A stretch of DNA of 64,000 bases, taken from NCBI GenBank assembly GCA_016702605.1, contig JADJDQ010000004.1:248001-312000 (forward strand). The letters run 5' to 3'. Below, piece by piece: positions 8,971 to 17,669 of the stretch. Each line of letters starts with the position of its first letter. Within the stretch, counting starts at the first letter, position 1. The notes beneath the pieces were generated by a model, which did no database searches, had not been told where the DNA came from, and saw nothing but the letters and a program-made list of their open reading frames with translations. Source of the DNA: Candidatus Intricatilinea gracilis (GTDB lineage: Bacteria; Pseudomonadota; Gammaproteobacteria; Burkholderiales; Burkholderiaceae_C). The translations under genes and the position numbers were made by a program.

Positions 8971-8992
8971 AGCGGGCGGCAGGCTGCCCGCT
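8971..8992. terminator. GC-rich stem-loop between maoC-like gene and response regulator
   Basis: A 7-bp inverted repeat AGCGGGC / GCCCGCT with an 8-nt loop lies 44 bp after the maoC stop and 66 bp before the response-regulator ATG. There is no T-tract, so it is a weak or Rho-assisted terminator at best, or simply a 5'-UTR hairpin of the response regulator. Confidence 0.3.
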
Positions 8993-9057
8993 AGCATCGT
9001 GCGGTTTGCTGCCCATCCGGGTCCCGGTTGCCCGCGATCGGTCGGTCCCTCTCCACC

Positions 9058-9843
9058 ATGAACGCCCTGCTGCTCGACGACCACCCCCTCATCCTCTCGG
9101 CCATGCAGGCCCTGGTGCAAGGGCTCGGGCCGCATGTACGCGCCGTCGGTGTCGAGACGCCAAACGAGGCGTTTGCCTACCTCGACGAGCACCAGGACGT
9201 CGACATCGTGCTGCTCGACCTCAAGCTCGGCATTGCCGACGGGTTCGAGGTGTTGGTCGAGCTGCGCAGCAAACACCCGATGGTGCCGGTGGTGATCGTC
9301 TCGGCGTCCGAAAGCCCGGCCGACGTGATCCGTGCCCTCGACTGTGGTGCCATGGGTTTTGTGCCCAAACGCGCCAGCAACGAGATGTTGTTCGAGGCGC
9401 TGCACATGGTGCTGTCGGGCGGCCTGTACGTGCCGCCGCTGCTGACACAACAGGCGCCCGCGCAGCCGGCGCTGTCGGAGCCCAGCCGCAGTGCCATGCT
9501 CGACGAGATCGCGGCGGCGGACCAGGCCATCAGCCCGGGCAACCCGGCACAGCGTATGCCAGCCAGTTCGATGCGCGATGACGCCCGTGCCGCCCAGGCC
9601 TTGTTCGATACCCTGGGCCTCACACCGCGCCAGCTCGAGGTGCTGCGCCTGCTGCTGCAGGGCCAGCCCAACAAGTTGATCGCGCGCGAACTGGGCCTGT
9701 CGGTCGAGACCGTCAAGGACCATGTCGCCGCCGTGCTGCGAGCGCTGGGGGTGAACTCGCGCACCCAGGCCGTGCTGGCGGTCAACCAGATGCTGCAGCG
9801 CGACGGTCGCGCCGAGCACGATGGCCGAGACCGCGCCGGCTGA
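9058..9843 (+). CDS. LuxR/NarL-family response regulator
   Basis: A 261-residue two-domain regulator. The receiver domain (residues 1-120) has the acidic pair D7-D8, the phospho-acceptor D54 in IVLLDLKLG, and the switch residues in VIVSASES and the lysine in GFVPKRAS. A ~70-residue linker follows, then a C-terminal LuxR helix-turn-helix LTPRQLEVLRLLLQGQPNKL and IARELGLSVETVKDHVAAVL. The linker is longer than normal in NarL proteins. The 3' end overlaps the following histidine kinase by 23 nt, so they form a cognate pair. The ATG at 9058 is preferred over one at 9028 because the receiver strand begins directly after it. Confidence 0.9.
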   Translation: MNALLLDDHPLILSAMQALVQGLGPHVRAVGVETPNEAFAYLDEHQDVDIVLLDLKLGIADGFEVLVELRSKHPMVPVVIVSASESPADVIRALDCGAMGFVPKRASNEMLFEALHMVLSGGLYVPPLLTQQAPAQPALSEPSRSAMLDEIAAADQAISPGNPAQRMPASSMRDDARAAQALFDTLGLTPRQLEVLRLLLQGQPNKLIARELGLSVETVKDHVAAVLRALGVNSRTQAVLAVNQMLQRDGRAEHDGRDRAG

Positions 9844-10696
9844 GCCAGCGGGTGCAGCCGGGTCTGCCGAGTCGGCGGCGTTGCGCCTGGCGCTCGATCA
9901 GTCCCGGCTGGCCTGTGTGTTGGCCGAAGCCCGCGCGCTGGCGGCCGAGGCCGCGAACCTGCAGCGCACGCGTTTTTTTGCTGCAGCCAGCCATGACCTG
10001 AGGCAGCCACTGCAGGCGCTGGCCATCTTCGCCGGTCGGCTGGCGCAGGGCAATCACGACCCGGCGCTGCACACGCTGATCGGGCAGGTCGGCGCCTGTG
10101 TCGAGGCGCTCGACGCCTCGTTCACCGAACTGCTCGACCTGGCCAGCATCGAGCTTGGTGCAGTGGCGGTGCGTATGCAGCCCTGTGAACTGGCTGCGGT
10201 GTATGAACGGGTCGACCTGGCGCACCGTGTCCAGGCGTTCGACAAGGGACTGGCCCTGGGCCTGCGCGGTGGCCACCATGTCGTGCACGCCGACCCGGTG
10301 CTGCTCGAGCGAGTGCTCGGCAACCTGGTGAGCAACGCCATCAGGTACACCGACGATGGTGGGGTGCTGGTGGGCTGCCGGCGCCGCGGCGGGCGACTGG
10401 CGCTGCAGGTGTGGGACAGCGGTGTGGGCATGTCGGCCTCTGCGCTGACCCATGTATTCGACGAGTTCCATCAGGTCGACGCCGCGCGCACGGCGGCTGA
10501 CGGCCGGCGTCGCAGCAGCGGGCTGGGCCTGGGGCTGGCTATCGTCAAGCGCCTGGCCACACTGATGGGCATGCCGATCGACGTGTGTTCTCGCCCCGGC
10601 CGCGGCAGCGTCGTCACGCTGTGGCTCAGCGCCTCGCACGCAACGCCACACGAGCCGACCGCCGCGCCCGACCGCCTGCCCCGCGCCAGCGCCTGA
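9821..10696 (+). CDS. Soluble histidine kinase paired with the LuxR regulator
   Basis: A 291-residue cytoplasmic kinase with no transmembrane or PAS segment. The first ~45 residues are Ala-rich and probably a coiled coil. The H-box FFAAASHDLRQPLQAL places the phospho-acceptor at H58. HATPase boxes follow: N-box NLVSNAIRYT, G1 DSGVGM, F-box FDEFHQ and G2 GLGLGLAIVKRL. This SHDLRQPLQ type of H-box is common in Burkholderiales kinases that pair with LuxR-type regulators. With no sensor domain of its own, the input must come through a partner protein or the Ala-rich N-terminus. It overlaps the regulator gene by 23 nt. Confidence 0.88.
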   Translation: MAETAPAEPAGAAGSAESAALRLALDQSRLACVLAEARALAAEAANLQRTRFFAAASHDLRQPLQALAIFAGRLAQGNHDPALHTLIGQVGACVEALDASFTELLDLASIELGAVAVRMQPCELAAVYERVDLAHRVQAFDKGLALGLRGGHHVVHADPVLLERVLGNLVSNAIRYTDDGGVLVGCRRRGGRLALQVWDSGVGMSASALTHVFDEFHQVDAARTAADGRRRSSGLGLGLAIVKRLATLMGMPIDVCSRPGRGSVVTLWLSASHATPHEPTAAPDRLPRASA

Positions 10697-10757
10697 ACGC
10701 CGCCCGGCGCGAACTAGAATTCACGCCTTTCGGTTTCGAGCGCAACAAAGGTGAGAC

Positions 10758-11684
10758 ATGGGCATGGATGACCGCGACGGCAAGATCTGGATGGACGGCC
10801 AATTGGTCGAGTGGCGCGACGCCAAGATCCACGTCCTGTCGCATACGCTGCACTACGGTTGCGGCGCCTTCGAGGGCGTACGCGCCTACAACACGGTCAA
10901 GGGCACGGCGATCTTTCGCCTGCGCGAGCACACCGAGCGGCTGTTCAACAGCGCCAAGATCCTGCGCATGAAGATCCCGTTCACGTTCGAGCAGGTCATG
11001 CAGGCCCAGATCGACGTGGTGCGCGAGAACAAGCTCGAGAGTTGTTACCTGCGCCCGCTGACCTGGATCGGCTCCGAAAAGCTCGGCGTGAGCCCCAAGG
11101 GCAACACCATCCACATCATGGTGGCGGCCTGGGCCTGGGGTGCCTACCTGGGTGAAGAAGGTCTCAAGCGCGGCATTCGCGTCAAGACCAGCAGCTACAC
11201 GCGCCACCACGTCAACATCACGATGACGCAGGCCAAGGCGGTGAGCAACTACACCAACTCGATCCTGGCCAACATGGAAGTGACCGAAGAGGGTTACGAC
11301 GAGGCGCTGCTGCTCGACACCGCCGGCTTCGTCAGCGAAGGTGCGGGCGAAAACATCTTCGTCATCAAGAACGGCGTGATCTACACACCCGACCTGTCGG
11401 CCGGTGCACTCAACGGCATCACCCGCAACACCATCCTGCACATCGCCAAGGACCTGGGCCTCGAGGTGGTGCAAAAACGCATCACGCGCGACGAGGTCTA
11501 CATCTGCGACGAAGCCTTCTTCACCGGTACCGCCGCCGAAGTGACGCCGATCCGCGAACTCGACCGCATCGAACTCGGCGCCGGCTCGCGTGGCCCCATC
11601 ACCGAGAAGATCCAGTCGGCCTTCTTCGACATCGTCAACGGCCGCAACGCCAAATACGCCGAGTGGCTCACCCCGGTGGTGTGA
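10758..11684 (+). CDS. ilvE: Branched-chain amino acid aminotransferase
   Basis: A 308-residue class IV PLP aminotransferase that makes or degrades Leu, Ile and Val by transamination with glutamate/2-oxoglutarate. Diagnostic blocks include GKIWMDGQLVEWRDAKIHVL, HYGCGAFEGVRAY, the PLP-lysine region TQAKAVSNYTNSILANMEV, the GFVSEGAGENIFVIKNG motif and FFTGTAAEVTPI. The ATG at 10758 lies 61 bp after the kinase stop, preceded by AAAGGTGAG. Downstream it is followed by a CHCC zinc-finger gene and waaF, an order I know from other Burkholderiales. Confidence 0.96.
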   Translation: MGMDDRDGKIWMDGQLVEWRDAKIHVLSHTLHYGCGAFEGVRAYNTVKGTAIFRLREHTERLFNSAKILRMKIPFTFEQVMQAQIDVVRENKLESCYLRPLTWIGSEKLGVSPKGNTIHIMVAAWAWGAYLGEEGLKRGIRVKTSSYTRHHVNITMTQAKAVSNYTNSILANMEVTEEGYDEALLLDTAGFVSEGAGENIFVIKNGVIYTPDLSAGALNGITRNTILHIAKDLGLEVVQKRITRDEVYICDEAFFTGTAAEVTPIRELDRIELGAGSRGPITEKIQSAFFDIVNGRNAKYAEWLTPVV

Positions 11685-11718
11685 GCGCATGCACGGTTCA
11701 ATCATCAAAGAGGCAGTA

Positions 11719-11928
11719 ATGTCAGAAGCAACAGCGGCAGCGTCGGTGGTCGAAGTGCGTGCCAAGGATGTGCACGGCGGCGCGGTGTATTGCCCCAACC
11801 CCAAGCAGGCGCTGTGGAGTGAACATCCGCGCGTCTACATCAACGTCGCCCACGGCGAAGGCCGTTGCCCGTACTGCGGCACGGTCTACCGCCTGGCGGC
11901 AGGCGAGACGCTGCACGGCGGCCACTGA
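11719..11928 (+). CDS. zf-CHCC zinc-finger protein (NDUFS6-like)
   Basis: A 69-residue protein beginning MSEATAAASVVEVRAKD. Zinc ligands of the CHCC family can be seen: VYCPNPKQALWSEHPRV (Cys, His) and GRCPYCGTVYRL (two Cys). The homologous mitochondrial NDUFS6 is a complex I subunit, but the bacterial free-standing form has no settled function. The ATG at 11719 is supported by AGAGG at 11709-11713, 5 nt upstream. It sits 34 bp after ilvE and is probably co-transcribed with it. Confidence 0.85.
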   Translation: MSEATAAASVVEVRAKDVHGGAVYCPNPKQALWSEHPRVYINVAHGEGRCPYCGTVYRLAAGETLHGGH

Positions 11929-12046
11929 GATGCCGTGTGGTGCGTCGGCGCCTTGCTGCGCCGATCGACCGGCGCGCGGGTGCCGCGGTGTGTGCGTGAC
12001 GGCCGCGACGTGGTGGCGCTGCTGCGCCGACCGATGACCTGCCGCA

Positions 12047-13192
12047 ATGTCTGACAGCCTGGTCATCGCGCCGCAGTGGATCGGCGACGCGGTGATGAGT
12101 GAGCCGCTGCTGGCCGCCCTGGCTGCCCGCGGCGAACGGGTCACGGTGGCGGCATTGCCCTGGGTGGCGCCGGTCTACCGCGCCATGGACAGTGTGGCGG
12201 CGATCGAACTGCTGCCGTTCGGCCACGGCCGGCTCGACTGGTCGGCTCGGCGCGCGCTCGGCCGCCAGTGGTGGGGCCGTTACACCGCCGCCTACGTGTT
12301 GCCCAACTCACTCAAGGCGGCGCTGCTGCCCTGGCTGGCTGGGGTGCCGCGGCGGGTGGGTTATCTGGGCGAGTCGCGTTATCTGCTGCTCAACGAGCGG
12401 TTGGCCAACCCACCGGGGCGTCCCCCCATGGTGGACTTCTACCGGGCCTTGGCGACCGCTGGTGCCGAGCGCAAAGTTGGTCGAGTCACCGTGCCCGAAC
12501 CCCTTGCACCTGCTGCTGCATCGGCTGGGGCTGGGGCTGCAAATGCGGCTGCAATTGCGGCGTCCCCCGGTGGTGGCGACCCGGCCGACGCACGGTCCGG
12601 TCATGGGGGCGACGGGTCGGTAGCGCCGCGCCTGCATCTGCCCGAAGCCGTGGTCAAGGCGGTGCTGGGCCGTCTTGGGCTCACTGCGGAGGGTTACGTG
12701 GCCTTTGCGCCGGGGGCCGAATATGGCCCCGCCAAATGCTGGCCGGCCGAGCATTATGCGGCGCTGGCCCGGCGGCTGCACGACGGCCAGGGCCTGCGTG
12801 TGGTGCTGCTGGGTTCGTCCAAGGAAGCGGCCTTGGCCAAGGGCATCGCTGCCCAGGCTGGTGAAGGTTGTGTGGCGCTGGCCGGCGCCACCACCCTCGA
12901 CGAAGCGATGGCCGTGATTGCCGGTGCCGCCGGCCTGGTGAGCAACGACTCGGGCCTGATGCATGTGGCAGCGGCCTTCGGCCTGCCGCAGGTGGCGCTG
13001 TTCGGATCGAGCAGCCCCGAACACACGCCGCCGCTCAACCCGCGTGCCCGGGTGCTCTGGCTCAAACACGAGATCGGGCTGGAATGTTCACCCTGTTTCG
13101 AACGCGTCTGCCGCTTCGGCCACACCCGTTGCCTGGCCGAGATCGAGCCGCAACGCGCCGCGGCGGCGCTGCTGTCGACCTTGTCCGGTTGA
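12047..13192 (+). CDS. waaF: ADP-heptose:LPS heptosyltransferase II
   Basis: A 381-residue GT9 glycosyltransferase that adds the second L-glycero-D-manno-heptose to the lipopolysaccharide inner core at the cytoplasmic face of the inner membrane. It has the N-terminal APQWIGDAVMSEPLLAAL motif, the VGYLGESRYLLLN segment, the C-terminal PGAEYGPAKCWPAEHYA strand-turn, the ADP-heptose loop LVSNDSGLMHVAAAFGLPQVALFG and the SPCFERVCRFGHTRC cysteine-containing tail typical of WaaF. Between the two Rossmann domains (about residues 150-195) is an Ala/Gly-rich insertion that is not part of the standard fold. E. coli WaaF is 348 aa, so most of the extra length is that insertion. Confidence 0.92.
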   Translation: MSDSLVIAPQWIGDAVMSEPLLAALAARGERVTVAALPWVAPVYRAMDSVAAIELLPFGHGRLDWSARRALGRQWWGRYTAAYVLPNSLKAALLPWLAGVPRRVGYLGESRYLLLNERLANPPGRPPMVDFYRALATAGAERKVGRVTVPEPLAPAAASAGAGAANAAAIAASPGGGDPADARSGHGGDGSVAPRLHLPEAVVKAVLGRLGLTAEGYVAFAPGAEYGPAKCWPAEHYAALARRLHDGQGLRVVLLGSSKEAALAKGIAAQAGEGCVALAGATTLDEAMAVIAGAAGLVSNDSGLMHVAAAFGLPQVALFGSSSPEHTPPLNPRARVLWLKHEIGLECSPCFERVCRFGHTRCLAEIEPQRAAAALLSTLSG

Positions 13193-13273
13193 CTCGCCCA
13201 TGACGACGTCTCATGGGCGCGACACAACGCCGCATGCGCGGATGACACACCACATCACCACCCGGGTGCCGAC

Positions 13274-15244
13274 TTGATCGGCGACCCCGCGCTGGCGCTG
13301 CAACTGCAAGGGCTGGCCCTGGCGGCGCTGCAACTCCAGCTCGAACGGGGCGAACTGGGCGAGTCGCTGCAGCGTCTGGTCGATGGTGTGGCCGACTTGT
13401 GCCAGGGCCAGGTGCTGCTGTGTGTCGGCACGGCCGAGGCTGCGCTGCAGGAGCGGGCCTGCAGCCCCGGCGCCAGCCTGCCGGTGCCGGGAAGCGGCGA
13501 AGCACTGTTGCTGCAGCAGGCCCTGCAGGCCCACGGTGCGCTCAGTTATGGCGGCTGGTTGGCCATGCCGGTGCAGCGACACGGCGTGACCCTGGGTGTG
13601 CTGGCTCTGGCCACGGGCGGTGCGGTCGACCTGGGGGCGCTGGCCAGCCAGGTCGATCCGGTGGTGAGTGCGCTGGCCAGCCTGCTGGCACGTGGCCACG
13701 ACACCGAGCAGGCCGGGCAGTCACACGTGCCGGCCGGCGTGCTGCGCACCGCATTGCGTGAATCCGGCACCTATGTTTGGGAGTGGGATCTGCCGTCCGA
13801 CGCCCTGGCCGACATCGACGAAGGTGCACTCATGCTGGGTTATGGCCAGCACGAACTGGGTCATACCCAGAAAGACTGGAACCGCATCATCCATCCCGAC
13901 GATCTCGACCCGATCGAACACGCCTACGAGGCGCACCGACGCGGTGAGCGCGAGGTGTTCGACCATGTCTACCGGGCACGCGCCCGCGACGGCACCTGGC
14001 ACTGGGTGCAGGAGCGTGGTCGCATCGTCGAGTGGTGTGCCGACGGCAGCCCGCGCCGCATGATCGGCACCCAGATCGACGTGAGTGACCGCATCGGCTT
14101 GCAGGTCGACGCACGCGAACTGGTGCAACGGCTGCGCCGCATCGCCCGCCAGGTGCCGGGTGTGTTGTTCCAGTACCGCCAGGTGCCGGCGCGGCGCGGT
14201 CAGTTCGAATACGTGAGTGAGCGGTCGAGCGAGGTGTTCGGCGTCGATCCCACCATGTTGATGTCTGACGCCCTGCTGGTGTTCTCCCGCATCGAGGCTG
14301 CCGACATGGTGGCGCTGCGCCTGCAGGCGGCACGTTGCGCCGAACTCGCCGTGCCCCTGCGCGCCGAGTTCACGCTCGAACGTGCCGACGATGGTGTGGC
14401 GGTCTGGTTGCGCTGCAACGCGCAGTGCCAGCTCATCGACGGTGGCGGCGCCATCTGGCACGGTTATGTCGAGGACATCACCGAGCAACGCGATCTCGAG
14501 CTGGCGCGGCGCCAGACCCTGGCGCTGCAGGCCAGCAACCGCGCCAAGACCGACTTTCTGGCGCGCATGAGCCACGAACTGCGCACACCGCTCAACGCCG
14601 TGCTCGGTTTTACCCAGTTGCTGATGAGTGATCCGGTCGAGCCACCGAGCAACACACAACGGGCGCGGCTGGCGCGGATCCACGACGCCGGCGAGCACCT
14701 GCTGGGCATGATCGGCGACCTGCTCGACCTGACACACCTCGAGACCGGCCGCCTGGCCCTGCTGGCCGAAGCCGTGCCGATGACCGGTGTGGTGCGGCAT
14801 TGCGTCGAGCTGATGCGCCCGCTGGCCGAACGTGCCGGCCTCACCCTGCATTTCGAGCCCGACGCCGCGCCGCTGGTGCGCGCCGATCGTTTGCGCCTGC
14901 AGCAGATCGTGCTGAACCTGCTGAGCAACGCGATCAAGTACAACCGGCCCCAGGGTTGGGTGCGCCTGTCGTGTGCGGTATCACGAGCCAGCGCCCAGGC
15001 CCGGCTGGACGTGGTCGACAGCGGCCTGGGCCTGACATCCGAACAACTGGTGCATCTGTTCGAGCCCTTCAACCGGCTCGGCCGTGAGCACAGTGGTGTG
15101 GACGGCACGGGCATCGGTCTGGCCCTGTCACGCACCCTGGCCGACATGATGGGCGGCAGCATCGAGGTGCACAGCGAGCCACAACGTGGTTCCACCTTCA
15201 GCCTGCTGCTGCCGCTGCACGACGCGCCCACCCATCCGGATTGA
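13274..15244 (+). CDS. PAS-containing soluble sensor histidine kinase
   Basis: A 656-residue kinase without transmembrane segments. The order is an N-terminal ~150-residue GAF-like region, a PAS-fold domain with PAC motif (about 160-275; WEWDLPSD through WHWVQERGRIVEW), a second PAS/PAC (about 290-410; ending YVEDITEQRDLE), then HisKA with MSHELRTPLNAV (phospho-acceptor H434) and HATPase with NLLSNAIKYN, DSGLGL and GTGIGLALSRTL. The only start that keeps the N-terminus is a TTG at 13274; a later GTG is possible. There is no receiver domain and no adjacent regulator, so it is an orphan kinase with a presumably cytoplasmic redox, light or small-molecule cue. Confidence 0.85.
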   Translation: MIGDPALALQLQGLALAALQLQLERGELGESLQRLVDGVADLCQGQVLLCVGTAEAALQERACSPGASLPVPGSGEALLLQQALQAHGALSYGGWLAMPVQRHGVTLGVLALATGGAVDLGALASQVDPVVSALASLLARGHDTEQAGQSHVPAGVLRTALRESGTYVWEWDLPSDALADIDEGALMLGYGQHELGHTQKDWNRIIHPDDLDPIEHAYEAHRRGEREVFDHVYRARARDGTWHWVQERGRIVEWCADGSPRRMIGTQIDVSDRIGLQVDARELVQRLRRIARQVPGVLFQYRQVPARRGQFEYVSERSSEVFGVDPTMLMSDALLVFSRIEAADMVALRLQAARCAELAVPLRAEFTLERADDGVAVWLRCNAQCQLIDGGGAIWHGYVEDITEQRDLELARRQTLALQASNRAKTDFLARMSHELRTPLNAVLGFTQLLMSDPVEPPSNTQRARLARIHDAGEHLLGMIGDLLDLTHLETGRLALLAEAVPMTGVVRHCVELMRPLAERAGLTLHFEPDAAPLVRADRLRLQQIVLNLLSNAIKYNRPQGWVRLSCAVSRASAQARLDVVDSGLGLTSEQLVHLFEPFNRLGREHSGVDGTGIGLALSRTLADMMGGSIEVHSEPQRGSTFSLLLPLHDAPTHPD

Positions 15245-15338
15245 CGCATCGACGCGCGTCTGGCTGCTGAAGGCGTGATGGAACAGGCGCGCGCAGCCCG
15301 AGCTTGTGTCGCGTCGCGCAGCCGCTTGATCGATGCCT

Positions 15339-16031
15339 TCAGCTGCGCAGACGACCGGTCGAGACGACCAGTCCGCTCGGTGTGCCGCCGGCCGGTGTGC
15401 CGACCGGCTCGAGCGTGAGCTGGAAACCCACCGTGTCCTTGAGCAGGCGCCGGCGTTGCACCGTCGTGCTGCGGTGCTCGGACACCCGCCCGAGCGAACG
15501 CGGTGCGCCCTGTTCGGTGAGCTGCCAGAGTTCGAGTTCGCGGCCGGTGTCGACCGTCACCCCGCCCAGCGGCGACAACACCAGGCTGCGTCCGTCGGCA
15601 GCCACACCGACGACAAAACTCGGCGGGCCGGCGGCCTGTGTCATGACCACCATCACCACCGGCTGGTCGGCCGAGGGGGCGATGAGTGTGGCTCCGAGCA
15701 GCAGCAACAACACGGTGCTGAGCAGCGCCCAGGTGGCCCACAGGCGCGGTTGTTGCCACCATCGCAGCGACGGTGACACCGTCGCCACCGGAGCGACCGG
15801 GCGGTCGAACAATCGGTCTTCGATGCGGCGCCAGACATGGGGTGGAGGGACCACCGGCGCCACACCTGCAGCCAGGGGCATCAAGGTGTCGTGCCAGCGC
15901 GCCACCGCACGGCGCAGTTCGGCATGCGCCGGCAGCAGGGCCTCGAAGCGGCGACGGGCACGGCCGCGCAGGGTGCCGAGCACGTATTCGGCGGCGAGTT
16001 TGTCGGCTCGTTCGGGCAGGCTGTAGTCCAT
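15339..16031 (-). CDS. RskA-family anti-sigma factor
   Basis: A 230-residue single-pass membrane protein. The N-terminal cytoplasmic anti-sigma segment has LAAEYVLGTLRGRARRRFE and the RAVARWHDTLMPLA helix characteristic of RskA-type anti-sigma factors. The transmembrane helix is LWATWALLSTVLLLLLGATL (about residues 97-116). The periplasmic domain contains VVGVAADGRSLVLSPLG and LELWQL, typical of the RskA fold. It lies 16 bp downstream of the ECF sigma gene, so it is the cognate inhibitor. No zinc-binding HxxxCxxC is present, consistent with the RskA rather than ZAS type. Release is expected by regulated proteolysis. Confidence 0.88.
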   Translation of the reverse strand: MDYSLPERADKLAAEYVLGTLRGRARRRFEALLPAHAELRRAVARWHDTLMPLAAGVAPVVPPPHVWRRIEDRLFDRPVAPVATVSPSLRWWQQPRLWATWALLSTVLLLLLGATLIAPSADQPVVMVVMTQAAGPPSFVVGVAADGRSLVLSPLGGVTVDTGRELELWQLTEQGAPRSLGRVSEHRSTTVQRRRLLKDTVGFQLTLEPVGTPAGGTPSGLVVSTGRLRS

Positions 16032-16047
16032 GTCGGTGGGGCAGCTC

Positions 16048-16680
16048 TCAGGCCTCGGTCGGGTCGCCGCGGCGATCCAGGCAGGCGCGCAGTGCGGGCA
16101 GGCCCAGGCGCAGCCAGGTCTTGATGCGGCCCGGCGTCTGGTGCAGTTGTTCGGCGACTTCGGCGTGACTCAGGCCGTGGTAATAGGCCAGCGCCAGGCT
16201 TTGCTGCTGCTCGGAAGATATCGAATACAGGCAGCCGCGCACTGCACGCGCCAGCATGGCGGCCCCCAGCAGTTCGGGCGGCGGGCTGGTGTCGGCGCCC
16301 AGGTCGAAGGCGGTGGTGCGAGCCGGCGCGGCGGCCCGCTCGGTGAGCAGCGCGACCAGGCCCGGCGCCTGCGGGTCGCGCCTGCGCAGCGCGTCGATGG
16401 CGCGGTGGCGCGCCAGGCCCATCAGCCAGGTCATGGGTTGGGCGCGTTGCGCCTCGTAGCCGCCGGCGCCGCGCCACACGGCCACGTAGACCTCCTGCAG
16501 CACCGCCTCGGCCAGGTCGCGCTGCGGATGCATACGTGCCACCAGGCCCAGCACATGTCCGGCCGTGCGTTCGTAGAGTTTGGCAAAGGCCGCCCGGTCG
16601 CCCATGCCCACCTGGGCGATGAGTTCACCAAGGTCCTTGTTCGACGGTGTGGAGCTGGGCGGCGGATCGTTCGTGGTCAT
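16048..16680 (-). CDS. ECF RNA polymerase sigma factor (SigK-like)
   Basis: A 210-residue group 4 sigma factor. The region 2 core reads AKLYERTAGHVLGLVARM, AEAVLQEVYVAVWRGAGGY and PMTWLMGLARHRAIDALRRR. Region 4 contains QQQSLALAYYHGLSHAEVAE and QLHQTPGRIKTWLRLGL. The ATG at 16680 (MTTNDPPP) is preferred to 16710 because the extension is basic and non-conserved. It forms an operon with the RskA anti-sigma. The 101-bp region between it and the divergent purU must hold both promoters; autoregulation is likely for this class. Confidence 0.9.
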   Translation of the reverse strand: MTTNDPPPSSTPSNKDLGELIAQVGMGDRAAFAKLYERTAGHVLGLVARMHPQRDLAEAVLQEVYVAVWRGAGGYEAQRAQPMTWLMGLARHRAIDALRRRDPQAPGLVALLTERAAAPARTTAFDLGADTSPPPELLGAAMLARAVRGCLYSISSEQQQSLALAYYHGLSHAEVAEQLHQTPGRIKTWLRLGLPALRACLDRRGDPTEA

Positions 16681-16781
16681 GGCAGGTCGCCGGGCCGCCC
16701 CGAAGGGCAAGAAGGAGGCTGGTCACGCAGGGGTGCCGAGCTTTGCGGCTCATTCTAGGGGCGCCTGCGTAGAATCGCCGC

Positions 16782-17669
16782 ATGATGTCGAACCCCAACG
16801 AGTTTGTACTGACCCTGTCGTGTCGCGATACCAAGGGCATAGTTTTCGCGGTGTCCGGCCTGCTGTATCAGGCAGGCTGCAACATCATCGATTCGCAGCA
16901 ATTCGGTGATGTCTCGTGCGCCGATTCGACCGGGCTGTTTTTCATGCGGGTGCATTTCGAGGCACCCGCACAGCTGGCCGACGTGCCCACGCTGGATCGA
17001 CTGTTTGCCCACGTACGCGAGCAATACGGCATGCAGGCGCAGTTTCATCAGCAGGCGCGCAAATCACGCCTGCTGCTCATGGTGAGCAAGTTCGGCCATT
17101 GCCTCAACGACCTGCTGTTTCGCTGGCAAAGCGGTCAGCTCGACGTCGAGATTGCCGGCGTGGTGTCGAATCACCCGGATTTCGCCAGCCTGTGTGCCGG
17201 TTATGGCGTGCCATTTCACCACCTGCCCCTGGCAGCAGGTGCCAGCGCAGCGGCCAAACGCGAGCAGGAACTTCAGGTCGAGGCGATCTGCCAGCGCGAG
17301 GCGGTCGATCTTGTGGTGCTTGCGCGTTACATGCAAATCCTGTCGAAGGATTTCTGCGAGTTTCTGGCTGGCCGCGCCATCAATATCCACCACAGCTTTC
17401 TGCCCAGCTTCAAGGGCGCCAAGCCGTATTACCAGGCGCATGAACGCGGCGTCAAGCTGATAGGCGCCACGGCGCACTATGTGACGGCCGATCTGGACGA
17501 AGGCCCGATCATCGAGCAGGACGTCGAACGGGTGAACCATACGCGCTCGCCCGAAGACTTCACCGCTGTCGGGCGCGACGTCGAAAGTGTCGTGCTGGCG
17601 CGTGCGGTGCGCTGGCATGTCGAACGCCGCGTGCTGCTCAACGGCCGCAAGACCGTGGTGTTCCAGTGA
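16782..17669 (+). CDS. purU: Formyltetrahydrofolate deformylase
   Basis: A 295-residue enzyme that hydrolyses 10-formyl-THF to formate and THF, balancing one-carbon pools and supplying formate to PurT. An N-terminal ACT domain (residues 5-90; FVLTLSCRDTKGIVFAVSGL) precedes the formyltransferase fold. The catalytic triad regions are visible: the Asn/His motif INIHHSFLPSFKGAKPY and the Asp in YVTADLDEGPIIEQDV. The length is typical for the family. A GTGA overlap links it to the next gene. A glycine-cleavage operon elsewhere in the window feeds the same folate pool. Confidence 0.95.
   Translation: MMSNPNEFVLTLSCRDTKGIVFAVSGLLYQAGCNIIDSQQFGDVSCADSTGLFFMRVHFEAPAQLADVPTLDRLFAHVREQYGMQAQFHQQARKSRLLLMVSKFGHCLNDLLFRWQSGQLDVEIAGVVSNHPDFASLCAGYGVPFHHLPLAAGASAAAKREQELQVEAICQREAVDLVVLARYMQILSKDFCEFLAGRAINIHHSFLPSFKGAKPYYQAHERGVKLIGATAHYVTADLDEGPIIEQDVERVNHTRSPEDFTAVGRDVESVVLARAVRWHVERRVLLNGRKTVVFQ

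Noticed and set aside
13201..13277. Small ORF between waaF and the PAS kinase
   Set aside because: Short, no motif or ribosome site; it stops at the kinase start and is best seen as intergenic.
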